This document shows, in pieces, positions 8,851 to 16,132 of a DNA stretch of 26,945 bases. Both the position numbers and the translations under genes were made by a program. The stretch is from Moraxella bovis. Its GTDB lineage: Bacteria > Pseudomonadota > Gammaproteobacteria > Pseudomonadales > Moraxellaceae. The DNA lies in contig NZ_MUXV01000040.1 of the NCBI RefSeq assembly GCF_002014975.1, positions 1 through 26,945 on the forward strand, in the 5' to 3' direction. Position 1 is the stretch's first letter. Every line of letters starts with the position of its first letter. The notes below the pieces were generated by a model. The model worked only from the letters and a program-made list of their open reading frames with translations, was not told the origin of the DNA and made no database searches.

Positions 8851-9462
8851 CTACTGTTGATTTGTGGAGCGATGGCAGATGATGGCTTGCCCACGATTGA
8901 TGATGGTTTTGATAAGTAACAACTGGGCGATGACAAGAATTAGGCGTTCATAGCTTAGCTCTTTATCCAGCCCCTTTATCAGTCCAAATATCCCCAGTGC
9001 CAAGGCACGGTCGCTTTTTCCCAAGGGTCCATGATTGGCACGCTCGCCCGTGAGCAGGGTTGCCATGATGGCGGTTAGCTCTGTTGCTAGCGATAGGGCG
9101 GTGATGAAGACAAGATGGGCAGGGTGATTGGTGTGTGGCAATAGCCCCAAAAAGAGTGCGGTGTCTGAGACCATATCGCCACTTTCATTGAGCCATGCCC
9201 CGAGCGTACTGGCTTGTCCGTGTTCTTTTGCCATCATGCCATCGATGGCATTCATTGCCATGCGGACAAACAGCCCTGTGGGTAGTAGATACCAGTAAGC
9301 CTTATGGTGTTTTGCGTGACGGGCAATCAGATGAGCCGTGATAAGGCTTAATATCACCGCCGATAGGGTGATTTGATTGGCGGTGAAGCCTTGTTTGATC
9401 AGCGTGTTACTGATGGGGCGAAGTTTGTTTTGAAACGCAGTTTTTAATTGATAAACAGACAT
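8851..9462 (-). CDS. CDP-alcohol phosphatidyltransferase family protein (YnbA-like)
   Basis: A 203-residue membrane enzyme predicted to displace CMP from a CDP-alcohol, normally CDP-diacylglycerol, with a hydroxylated head group. The superfamily signature is visible as NAIDGMMAKEHGQ...LGAWLNESGDMVSD. Compared with the canonical DxxDG...AR...GxxxDxxxD, the first and third Asp positions are Asn and the Arg is Lys. As I recall, E. coli YnbA also has Asn at the two Asp sites, so this is probably a family trait and not damage. FGKSDRALALG follows, as in YnbA. It is the first gene of the minus-strand lipid operon. No strong ribosome-binding site is seen, but a plausible sigma-70 promoter lies just upstream. 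Confidence 0.85.
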   Translation of the reverse strand: MSVYQLKTAFQNKLRPISNTLIKQGFTANQITLSAVILSLITAHLIARHAKHHKAYWYLLPTGLFVRMAMNAIDGMMAKEHGQASTLGAWLNESGDMVSDTALFLGLLPHTNHPAHLVFITALSLATELTAIMATLLTGERANHGPLGKSDRALALGIFGLIKGLDKELSYERLILVIAQLLLIKTIINRGQAIICHRSTNQQ

Positions 9463-9478
9463 GATATGGCTACATCAT

Positions 9479-9506
9479 AATATAACAGTGTTTTGTATTT
9501 TAACAA
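9479..9506 (-). promoter_or_regulatory. Putative sigma-70 promoter of the ynbA-like/ynbC-like/patatin operon
   Basis: On the minus strand TTGTTA (9506-9501), a 16-bp spacer, and TATATT (9484-9479), ending 17 bp before the YnbA-like start codon. The spacer and sequence fit are fair, and no competing site is obvious. Confidence 0.4.
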
Positions 9507-9675
9507 ACTTTTAGAGCGTTGTGGAAATTATTTTATTTAACATAATCTATTTTTTAAATTTTATTTTAAAAAGAAAACTACACATCAAATGAATCATTAT
9601 ATTTTTAACCATGGAGAATTGTTTTTTGCTTAATTTCAAAATCATCTCCTTGGCGTATGCAGTTTATAGCCAACA

Positions 9676-9701
9676 AAAAAGCCGTCCAAAGACAGCTTTT
9701 T
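9676..9701 (-). terminator. Rho-independent terminator of the DUF2057 gene
   Basis: An 11-bp stem with one G-U pair (AAAAAGCCGTC / GACAGCTTTTT on the plus strand) and a 4-nt loop, 13 bp downstream of the DUF2057 stop and followed by a T run on the minus strand. The rest of the gap (9507-9675) is AT-rich. It holds only an imperfect 9-bp inverted pair (9609-9617 and 9645-9653) of unknown meaning. Confidence 0.7.
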
Positions 9702-9714
9702 AAAAATGCTTAAA

Positions 9715-10344
9715 TCATTTTTCAACCCATTGACGGATTTTTTCACGTTCTTCGGGGGTAGCGTTGAGCCACAGTTGCATAAAGCCGTCTAGGTTGTCCT
9801 TGGGGGCGACCATGGTTGGAGCGGTGGGCTGCGTGGGGGTTTGGTTAAGGGCGGCGATGGCTTTTTGGTTGGCTCGGGTAGCATCGTCACGACCGAACAG
9901 TCCGCCAATGCTGTCGCCCAGTGTTGATAAAATGCCCGTGCGACTCTCTACGGTCTGCTCAGAAGCCAATACTTTGCCATTTTGGCTGATGGCAAGGGTA
10001 GGGGCTTTGGCGTATTCTTTGGCGTCACGGTAGTTGCTTGGCTGATTTGGCATGACCAGCTGATAAGTTTGGTTGTCCGCTAGGTCGGCGGTGATGGTAA
10101 CGTTACCTGATTTTAGGTAATCATGCTCGCCACGAGGCAAGTCAAATAAGCGGTCATAGCGAGCAGTAATGACATGGCGACCAGCGTCAAGGGTAAGCTC
10201 ACGTTTGAGTGGTTGCAAGGCTCCGTGTTTAATCTCTTGCCCGTTGATGGCGGTTACTTTAATATGCTCATCCACGTTCAGGCGTACCTCAGCAAAAGCA
10301 GGGGTGGCAAGTGCGAGAGCGAGCAGTAGGCTTAATTTTTTCAT
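9715..10344 (-). CDS. DUF2057 family periplasmic protein (YccT/CsgI-like)
   Basis: A 209-residue exported protein. The signal peptide is clear: MKK, a hydrophobic core LSLLLALALA, and a cleavage site after TPAFA. The body matches the DUF2057 layout: an N-terminal beta-rich region where a short peptide (VTAINGQEI) is followed by a ligand-like segment with DAGRHVITARYD. The C-terminal signature FMQLWLNATPEEREKIRQWVEK is comparable to the YWFKLADPQTR...QWAEK end of E. coli YccT. The E. coli protein is reported to restrain curli assembly (CsgI); whether that holds here is unknown. The ribosome-binding site AGGAAA is good. It lies 69 bp downstream of hda in the same direction and has its own terminator. 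Confidence 0.82.
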   Translation of the reverse strand: MKKLSLLLALALATPAFAEVRLNVDEHIKVTAINGQEIKHGALQPLKRELTLDAGRHVITARYDRLFDLPRGEHDYLKSGNVTITADLADNQTYQLVMPNQPSNYRDAKEYAKAPTLAISQNGKVLASEQTVESRTGILSTLGDSIGGLFGRDDATRANQKAIAALNQTPTQPTAPTMVAPKDNLDGFMQLWLNATPEEREKIRQWVEK

Positions 10345-10413
10345 GGTATTTCCTATTGGGTGGGGTTGCAGAAAGTGAGAAAATGCTAATTATTTAAAAT
10401 CGGTAAAACAAAA

Positions 10414-11181
10414 TCAGCCATCCATGTCATCGATGTAGTCGCCCAGCTCCAAAAGTAGAGTTTCTTTATCGATGATTTTTTTGGTGTCTTCTAAGGTTTT
10501 TTTGCTCACGGGCGTGCGTGCCAATCGTGTGAGCAGGGGCGAGATACTGTCTAGCACACTCATCATGTCTGTGGCATTATAAGGACCATCGCTGACCAGA
10601 TATTCAAAAATAACAGGGGGCAGTCGCCAGTTTTTACGTCTTAGAATGGACTTTAACATTGCCTCACGGTCGGCAGGGTTATCGCCATCGGGCAGTTTAA
10701 AGGCAGGGGCAAGCGACAGCCGTGTGAGCAGGTCGAGCAAGTTAATGTCCAGCTCACGGGCAGGGTCGTTAGCTAGGAACACAAGCTGTTTTTGTTCACG
10801 TCTGACTTCATTAATCAGATGAAACAGCCCCTCTTGCCATTCATGACTGCGTGCTACTGCCTCGACATCATCTAGTATCACAAGGTCGAACAGCTGTAAG
10901 CCTTGTAGGGCGGACGCGTCATCGCCCTCGCTCTCTATCATCTTGTCAAGCGATAGACTGATGGCGGTTTTGCCTGTTTTGGTGTATTCGTTATAAATGG
11001 CGAGAGCGAGATGGGATTTGCCAGAGCCTTTTTTACCATAAATAAAGATTTCAGGCAACTCGCCTTGGCAGAGCTTTTGGGTGGCGATGATGACTGCTTG
11101 ATATCCCACGGACGTAAAATCCGAAAGCCGAGATTCCTCTTGTACGTCAAGGTCTAGGGCGGACTGAAAAAGGTCGGTCAT
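10414..11181 (-). CDS. hda: DnaA regulatory inactivator Hda (DnaA-family AAA+ ATPase)
   Basis: Promotes ATP hydrolysis on DnaA after initiation while bound to the sliding clamp, preventing re-initiation. The 255-residue protein lacks the DNA-binding domain of DnaA. Walker A is YGKKGSGKSHL (about residues 48-58), Walker B is LVILDDVE, sensor 1 lies around LVFLANDP, and an Arg-finger region is at LLTRLSLAP. The N-terminal QSALDL fits the QxxLxL clamp-binding hexapeptide found in Hda. I use the ATG at 11181; a TTG at 11199 would add six residues. It is slightly longer than E. coli Hda (about 233) because of the N-terminal and C-terminal acidic stretches. A permease gene lies further upstream, beyond a broken SulP gene. 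Confidence 0.88.
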   Translation of the reverse strand: MTDLFQSALDLDVQEESRLSDFTSVGYQAVIIATQKLCQGELPEIFIYGKKGSGKSHLALAIYNEYTKTGKTAISLSLDKMIESEGDDASALQGLQLFDLVILDDVEAVARSHEWQEGLFHLINEVRREQKQLVFLANDPARELDINLLDLLTRLSLAPAFKLPDGDNPADREAMLKSILRRKNWRLPPVIFEYLVSDGPYNATDMMSVLDSISPLLTRLARTPVSKKTLEDTKKIIDKETLLLELGDYIDDMDG

Positions 11182-11248
11182 GTAAGCTTGGTATCCCAAA
11201 GTTTGCTAGAATCGCTCAGTGGTTTTCAACTGATTTAAAAATGTGCTA

Positions 11249-11277
11249 TATATATCAAATTTTTGACGGTTTTGCAA
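11249..11277 (-). promoter_or_regulatory. Putative sigma-70 promoter of hda
   Basis: On the minus strand TTGCAA (11277-11272), a 17-bp spacer and TATATA (11254-11249), about 68 bp before the hda ATG. It lies in the gap just after the end of the SulP gene, so hda can be transcribed independently. Confidence 0.5.
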
Positions 11278-11288
11278 GTCATATCGCC

Positions 11289-12783
11289 CTAATGCTCAAA
11301 AATAATATCCTTGCCATCATGTTTGTCATGTACGCCAAATTTACCCACCAAGGTTTTGCTCGCTTCATTTAGCCCAAAAACTTCTACCGATACGCCTTTT
11401 TTGCGGTATTTCATGACGATTTTGTCAAGGGCGGATACGGCTGTTACGTCCCAAAAATGAGCATAAGTCAAATCAATGCTCACCGCCTCAGCAGGCTTAT
11501 CAAAATCAAACTGAGCGACAAATCGGTCAGCACTGGCAAAAATACCTGCCCCACCACGCCATAGGCAAGCGTGGTCTCATCTGGCGCGGGTAAGGATTGT
11601 ACCGACATAAGGCGACCGATTTTGTTGGCAAAAAACAAAGACGCAAGTAGCACGCCTGCTCCCACCCCAAGGGCTAAGTTGTGGGTATATAGCACGATGG
11701 CGACCGTGGCAATCATAACGATATTAAAGCCCAAGGGGTGCGTTTTTAGCTCTTTGACCGACTGCCAATTAAACGTGCCGATGGACACCATAATCATCAC
11801 TGCCACCAGTGCTGGCATGGGAATGACACTTAATACATCGCTCAAAAATACGACCATGATGAGTAAAATCACACCCGCCAACAACGTGGATAGCCGTGTG
11901 CGACCGCCTGATTTGACGTTGATAACCGATTGCCCAATCATCGCACAGCCTGCCATGCCCCCAAACAATCCTGCTACGATGTTGGCGACCCCTTGCCCTT
12001 TGCATTCTTGGTTTTTGTCGCTTGTGGTGTCGGTCATCTCGTCCACGATGGTTGCCGTCATCAAGGATTCGAGCAGACCCACCGCCGATAGGCTAAGTGC
12101 ATAAGGCAAAATAATCCACAGCGTATGCAAATTCAAGGGAATGTCAGGCAACAAAAACATAGGCAACGTATCGGGCAACTCGCCCATGTCGCCCACCGTC
12201 CGCACATCAAGTCCCATCATCACGCTGATGACGGTTAAGGCGACAATGGTAACAAGGGGCGATGGCAGGATTTTGCCAAGTTTGGGAACATAAGGAGAAG
12301 CATAAATAATCCTAAGCCCGAGTGCAATCAAAGCATAAGTTGTCATGCCACGCCCCAAAATCTCAGGCAGTTGTGCCATAAAAATCAGTATCGCCAACGC
12401 ATTGACAAAGCCCACGACCACCGCACGGGCGACAAATTTCATAAGATACCCGACTTTTAAAAAGCCAAAGATGATTTGTATCACGCCTGTCAGTAGCGTG
12501 GCGGCGAGCATATATTCTAGCCCATGATTTTTGACAAGACTTGCCAAGACAAGTGCCATCGCTCCTGTGGCTGCCGAAATCATGGCAGGACGACCACCAA
12601 AAAAGCTAATCACCACCGCAATGCAAAAGGACGCATACAGCCCCATTTTTGGGTCAACCCCTGCAATGATGGAAAAGGCAATTGCTCTGGAATGAGAGCA
12701 AGGGCAACCACAAGCCCTGACAGCACATCGCCACGGACGTTTGAGAACCATTGGTCTTTGGTAAAGTGGTTAAAAATATTCAT
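11289..12783 (-). pseudogene. SulP-family anion (sulfate/bicarbonate) transporter, disrupted by two single-base frameshifts
   Basis: The intact gene would encode about 498 residues, normal for SulP. From the ATG at 12783 the frame reads [19 protein letters not shown], then [11 protein letters not shown], and is lost at about 12683-12685, where GAGCAATT lacks one G relative to the expected E-A-I-A codons. The long middle part (12682 to about 11540) holds [18 protein letters not shown], ten or so membrane helices and [20 protein letters not shown] second shift falls in a run of five T (plus strand 11538-11542), after YGVVGQVF. The last frame gives [14 protein letters not shown] and the C-terminal STAS domain ([20 protein letters not shown]). 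Both lesions are loss of one base in a short repeat, so sequencing error is possible; otherwise the transporter is dead. Sulfate versus bicarbonate cannot be decided. Confidence 0.85.
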
Positions 12784-12815
12784 CAGTTAAGTCAGTACAG
12801 TGTCAAAAATCGCCT

Positions 12816-12844
12816 ATTATAGCGTATCTGCCACCCAAACCCAA
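12816..12844 (-). promoter_or_regulatory. Putative promoter of the SulP gene
   Basis: A perfect -10 TATAAT (12821-12816, minus strand) with a weak -35 TTGGGT (12844-12839) at 17-bp spacing, 32 bp before the SulP ATG at 12783. Confidence 0.4.
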
Positions 12845-12858
12845 ATAACCGCCCAAAA

Positions 12859-12891
12859 AAATAATGGCAAAGACAAACCCTGCCATTATTT
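12859..12891 (-). terminator. Rho-independent terminator of the AI-2E family permease gene
   Basis: An 11-bp stem (AAATAATGGCA / TGCCATTATTT) with an 11-nt loop lies 31 bp beyond the permease stop. T-rich tracts follow on both strands, so it could act in either direction, but only the minus strand has a gene feeding into it. Confidence 0.65.
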
Positions 12892-12922
12892 ATTTTTTAA
12901 AAATCGATAGTGGTTTAAAAAC

Positions 12923-14020
12923 TTACCACAACGTCAGCTGTTTTTGCCCTTTATACCAATCACTGTCCAGATAAGCACAGTACGCATGATGAAACAGAAC
13001 GTTTAAAATTGCCGACACGGGCAGGGCGATGAGCATACCAACAAAACCAAATAAGGACGCTCCTGCCAATACCGAGAAAATCACCCATAATGGTGACAAT
13101 CCAATTTTATCGCCAAGCAGTAGGGGTTGTAATACATAGCCTTCCATCGCTTGACCGACCATAAACGCCCCAATGATAAGACCGATATAAATGGGGTCAA
13201 AACCAAATTGAAACAGCCCCACGACAATCGCTACGATAATTCCTACACCAAAACCCAAGTACGGCACAAAACTTGCCACGCCTGCCCCGATACCGATGAG
13301 CAGTCCGAATTTTAGTCCGATGAGTTGTAGTTGTATGGCATAAATCGCCCCAAGCAGTAACATGACACTAAGCTGACCTTTGATAAAGTTCATGAGCGTG
13401 GTATCGCAGTCTTTGGCGATTTCTAGGGCTTTTTTCTGATGGGGTTTAGGCATGGCATGCAGCCATGAATTTAGACGTTTTTGCCAGCCGATGAGAAAAT
13501 AAAAGGTCAATATCGGTACCATTACTGCCATGCCAACATTATTTGCCACTATTATGCCCGAGTTTAGCACCTGCTTGATGAGCAACTGAGCATCCGTCAC
13601 CTGATAATTTTTCTGAGCGTACTCAATGAGTGCATTTGAGATGACATCAACTTCAAGGGGCATGGGACGTCCGCCCATGTGCTGACTTATCCATGTTCTT
13701 GCTGTGGTGTTATACCACTCTACAAGCAAGGGTAGCGACTCCCACGCCAAAGTGATTTGTTGCCACAATACGGGCACAAACCACACAACCAACGCCCCCG
13801 TCAGTAGAATGCTGGCAAAATACACCACCACAATGGCAAGCATGCGATTCATGTAGCGAGCCAATCGTGTTACCAAAGGGTTTAGCATGTATGCCAAAAT
13901 AAACGCCGCCACAAAAGGCAAAATCACCGCACGCATGAGATATAGGGCATACAGAAAAACCACCCAAAACAGCACAATCAGTATTCGGCGAAAAAAGGGG
14001 TCAAGGGTACGATGTCGCAT
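12923..14020 (-). CDS. AI-2E family transporter (PerM-like permease)
   Basis: An integral membrane protein of about 365 residues with seven or eight hydrophobic helices in the AI-2E exporter family pattern: an N-terminal pair of helices around VVFLYALYLMRAVILPFVAAFILAYMLNP split by short polar turns, a soluble central region, then helix-rich blocks including VPYLGFGVGI and the C-terminal ALPVSAILNVL. Members export small molecules or act as ion antiporters, and the substrate here is unknown. I prefer the ATG at 14020 (MRHRTLDPFF). A TTG at 14047 preceded by AGGCGGA would add nine residues and cannot be excluded. Confidence 0.85.
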   Translation of the reverse strand: MRHRTLDPFFRRILIVLFWVVFLYALYLMRAVILPFVAAFILAYMLNPLVTRLARYMNRMLAIVVVYFASILLTGALVVWFVPVLWQQITLAWESLPLLVEWYNTTARTWISQHMGGRPMPLEVDVISNALIEYAQKNYQVTDAQLLIKQVLNSGIIVANNVGMAVMVPILTFYFLIGWQKRLNSWLHAMPKPHQKKALEIAKDCDTTLMNFIKGQLSVMLLLGAIYAIQLQLIGLKFGLLIGIGAGVASFVPYLGFGVGIIVAIVVGLFQFGFDPIYIGLIIGAFMVGQAMEGYVLQPLLLGDKIGLSPLWVIFSVLAGASLFGFVGMLIALPVSAILNVLFHHAYCAYLDSDWYKGQKQLTLW

Positions 14021-14179
14021 GATAAAATAGCACAAAAAAGTGGACAAATATCCGCCTATTTTATGCTATTTTTGCCAAAAGAGTAAGTTATTTATGATAA
14101 ATTTTGTAAAAATAATAAAATGAGTTTTTTAAAATATTTTTAAAAATTTATAGGTAAATAATTGACAAATACAAAAAAT

Positions 14180-14203
14180 CCCTAAGTCAGGGGAGACTTA
14201 GGG
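14180..14203 (-). terminator. Rho-independent terminator of the tRNA operon
   Basis: A perfect 9-bp stem (CCCTAAGTC / GACTTAGGG) with a 6-nt loop, followed on the minus strand by six T, 27 bp after the tRNA-Asp CCA end. Confidence 0.85.
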
Positions 14204-14229
14204 GATAAACTGGAAAAACCAGTTAAAAA

Positions 14230-14306
14230 TGGCGCAGCGGACGGGACTCGAACCCGCGACCCCCGGCGTGACAGGCCGGTATTCTAACCAACTGAACTAC
14301 CGCTGC
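14230..14306 (-). tRNA. tRNA-Asp (anticodon GTC)
   Basis: A 77-nt cloverleaf. The acceptor stem is GCAGCGG / CCGCTGC with discriminator G and an encoded CCA. The anticodon loop reads CTGTCAC, giving GTC, and the T-loop is GGTTCGAGTCC. It is the second gene of a two-tRNA unit, 37 bp after tRNA-Val. Confidence 0.97.
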
Positions 14307-14343
14307 TAAGGTCGCTAATCTTTTTTACCATAAAAGATTTAAA

Positions 14344-14419
14344 TGGTGGGCGGTAACGGATTCGAACCGCTGACCCTCTGCTTGTAAGGCAGACGCTCTA
14401 CCAACTGAGCTAACCGCCC
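14344..14419 (-). tRNA. tRNA-Val (anticodon TAC)
   Basis: A 76-nt cloverleaf. The acceptor stem is GGGCGGT / ACCGCCC with discriminator A and an encoded CCA. The anticodon loop CTTACAA gives TAC, and the T-loop GGTTCGAATCC is standard. It is the first gene of the Val-Asp tRNA operon. Confidence 0.97.
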
Positions 14420-14468
14420 GAACTTGACTTACTTAACTGTTTTAATAAACAATTTGGTCTTGGTTCAG

Positions 14469-14576
14469 AAAGTATGCTACAAGGAAAACCGTTCGTGGTG
14501 AGCTTGTCGAACCATAACGGTTTTCCTACCCTTGGACAGGCTCAGGGCGAATGGAAAACCTAGTTCAGCATACTTT
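14469..14576. repeat. REP/BIME-like element: two inverted hairpin modules with 10-bp terminal inverted repeats
   Basis: The outer arms are AAAGTATGCT (14469-14478) and AGCATACTTT (14567-14576), a perfect inverted pair. Inside are two related 23-nt modules in opposite orientation, at 14492-14514 (plus) and 14529-14551 (minus). Both read TTCG-N3-TGAGC-Y-TGTC-N-AA-N3'. The N3/N3' stem is TGG/CCA in one and CCC/GGG in the other, so pairing is kept by compensatory changes. The first module is further closed by a perfect 12-bp stem, AGGAAAACCGTT / AACGGTTTTCCT. It sits between the tRNA promoter and tRNA-Val, so it is transcribed in the pre-tRNA leader. Confidence 0.75.
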
Positions 14577-14640
14577 TTAGACTACAACCAACAATTCAAA
14601 CCATGTTTATTTGTTATGTATGTCGTTCGTTGTGGTGCGT

Positions 14641-14668
14641 ATTATATAGATTTTTTGGTGGGTGTCAA
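14641..14668 (-). promoter_or_regulatory. Consensus sigma-70 promoter of the tRNA-Val/tRNA-Asp operon
   Basis: On the minus strand a perfect TTGACA (14668-14663), a 16-bp spacer and a perfect TATAAT (14646-14641). A start near 14634 would leave a leader of about 215 nt before tRNA-Val, which contains the REP-like element. Full match to both boxes fits a stable-RNA promoter. Confidence 0.8.
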
Positions 14669-14746
14669 ATAGTTTTTGCAAAAAATTTTAAAATTTTTTT
14701 ATAAGTATTTGATTTTTATTAAATTAAAATCTATAAAATTTGCTTG

Positions 14747-15226
14747 TTAAGCCAATGCCTTGATGATGTCATCTTCCAAACTCTCAGGCTTGGTGGTGGG
14801 GGCGTAGCGGTCTAGCACCTTGCCATGACGACCGACCAAAAATTTGGTGAAGTTCCACTTGATTGCATCAATCAAAATTCCGCCTTGCTCACGTTTTAAA
14901 AACTCAAAAATCGGGTGAGCGTTGTCGCCATTGACATCAACCTTGCTCATCATCAAAAAGTCCACGCCATAATTGACTTGGCAAAAATTAGCGATGCCAT
15001 TTTCGTCATTAGGCTCTTGTCCGCCAAACTGATTGCAAGGAAAACCGATGACAACCAAGCCTTTGTCGTGGTATTTTGTGTGTAATTCTTGCAAGCCTGC
15101 AAGCTGTGGTGTAAATCCGCATTTGCTTGCGGTATTGACAATCAGTAGCACTTTACCGTTAAAATCGGCAAAATTAACGACATTGCCACGAATGTCGGTG
15201 GCGGTAAAGGTATAGATGGTTGTCAT
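14747..15226 (-). CDS. Glutathione peroxidase family protein (Cys-type)
   Basis: Reduces hydrogen peroxide and organic hydroperoxides with thiols, usually thioredoxin for bacterial Cys-type members; cytoplasmic. 159 residues, full length. The peroxidatic Cys36 is in NTASKCGFTPQ, followed by GFPCNQFGGQEP and the Trp-Asn motif KWNFTKFLV, the three signature blocks of the family. The ribosome-binding site AGGAT precedes the ATG. It lies 33 bp downstream of msrB in the same direction, so the two probably form an oxidative-damage operon with msrB first. No terminator was found after it; the gap to the tRNA promoter is AT-rich. Confidence 0.93.
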   Translation of the reverse strand: MTTIYTFTATDIRGNVVNFADFNGKVLLIVNTASKCGFTPQLAGLQELHTKYHDKGLVVIGFPCNQFGGQEPNDENGIANFCQVNYGVDFLMMSKVDVNGDNAHPIFEFLKREQGGILIDAIKWNFTKFLVGRHGKVLDRYAPTTKPESLEDDIIKALA

Positions 15227-15259
15227 GATTTATCCTAAATTATTGATAATTATCAAAAA

Positions 15260-15682
15260 TTATTCATTTTCAAGATGAATGGACGCCGAGTTAATGCAAT
15301 ATCTCATGCCTGTGGTCTCCCTTGGTCCATCTGGGAAAACGTGCCCCAAATGCCCGCCACAGTTGGTGCAAGTCACTTCAATGCGTCTCATGCCATGCGA
15401 TAAATCCAGCGTTTCGGTCAGGGCGGTGTCGTTGATTGTCTTGTCAAAACTTGGCCAGCCACAGCCTGAGTGAAATTTGCTACTACTGTCAAACAGCCTG
15501 GCGTGACAGCCCTTGCAATGATACACGCCTGCCTCGAATACGTCCGTATAAATGCCCGTAAAAGGACGCTCTGTTCCCTTTTGGCGTAGGACGTAGTATT
15601 CATCGGGGCTTAGGCGGTTTTGCCAGTCGTGTTCGCTCATGTGGGCGATGTCGTTGGCGGTGAGTGCGTGAGATGATGACAT
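15260..15682 (-). CDS. msrB: Peptide-methionine (R)-S-oxide reductase MsrB
   Basis: Repairs methionine-R-sulfoxide in oxidised proteins. The 140-residue single-domain enzyme carries the structural zinc cysteines in CKGC (56, 59) and CTNC (105, 108), and the catalytic Cys129 in MRYCINSASI. GCGWPSFD and GGHLGHVFPDGP are standard family blocks. I chose the ATG at 15682, which follows GGAAG at good spacing; an in-frame start 8 codons upstream lacks a site. It is transcribed ahead of the glutathione peroxidase gene. Confidence 0.95.
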   Translation of the reverse strand: MSSSHALTANDIAHMSEHDWQNRLSPDEYYVLRQKGTERPFTGIYTDVFEAGVYHCKGCHARLFDSSSKFHSGCGWPSFDKTINDTALTETLDLSHGMRRIEVTCTNCGGHLGHVFPDGPRETTGMRYCINSASIHLENE

Positions 15683-15805
15683 GATTTTCTTCCAAAATAC
15701 TTGCAAATAATGGTAAGTGTATCATAAAAAGACCGTAGAACAAATTGCTTTTTGTAACGGCAACAAGTATCATAAGAGCATGACTGATGATATTTGGGGT
15801 GAATA

Positions 15806-16045
15806 ATGATATGGTCTTGCATGGTAAGTCTAATGGTGGCATTTGCAATCAGCGCCAGTATTTCTAAACAAAAAACAACCAAAGTAGAGATGTATTTGGT
15901 GCTGGCAATCACCCTAATCTCATTATTTGTTTATGTGTTGGTTGCCAGTTTCTTTTGGGGATTTTCATGGTTGGTAGCGATACTGGCTGGGCTGTGTACG
16001 GCTTTATTGCTCACCAATCGCTACTATGAACTGTCTGGATTGTGA
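15806..16045 (+). CDS. Small hypothetical membrane protein, two predicted transmembrane segments
   Basis: 79 residues, not recognised. A hydrophobic N-terminus (about residues 4-18), a short basic-polar stretch (KQKTTKVE), then two hydrophobic runs (YLVLAITLISLFVYVLVASF and WLVAILAGLCTALLL). A strong GGGGTGA ribosome-binding site lies 5 nt before the ATG, which is the main reason to accept it. It is divergent from msrB and 87 bp ahead of the aminotransferase fusion gene, which has its own promoter. No known family could be named. Confidence 0.55.
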   Translation: MIWSCMVSLMVAFAISASISKQKTTKVEMYLVLAITLISLFVYVLVASFFWGFSWLVAILAGLCTALLLTNRYYELSGL

Positions 16046-16083
16046 GGCTTAAACCACCCAATACGCCCCACCCAAAAATTTTC

Positions 16084-16112
16084 TTGCAAAATTAGCCAAT
16101 TGGGCGTATGAT
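16084..16112 (+). promoter_or_regulatory. Promoter of the XRE-aminotransferase gene with overlapping inverted repeat
   Basis: TTGCAA (16084-16089), a 17-bp spacer and TATGAT (16107-16112) lie 20 bp before the ATG. GGGCGTAT at 16102-16109 overlaps the -10 and is the inverse of ATACGCCC at 16061-16068; the same word recurs at 16167-16174 inside the gene. The XRE domain of the encoded protein could bind here. No Shine-Dalgarno is seen and the leader would be very short. Confidence 0.5.
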
Positions 16113-16132
16113 AACTGCAACTTTTACTTGCA

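Noticed and set aside
9609..9653. Imperfect inverted repeat CCATGGAGA / TCTCCTTGG
   Set aside because: One mismatch, a 27-nt gap, and no link to a gene start or end; likely chance.
11289..11483. Stand-alone STAS protein (anti-sigma antagonist)
   Set aside because: It is the C-terminal STAS domain of SulP, in frame continuation after one missing T.
11571..12104. 177-codon plus-strand ORF antisense to the SulP gene
   Set aside because: Ser/Thr/Pro-rich translation is the usual mirror of hydrophobic helices on the other strand.
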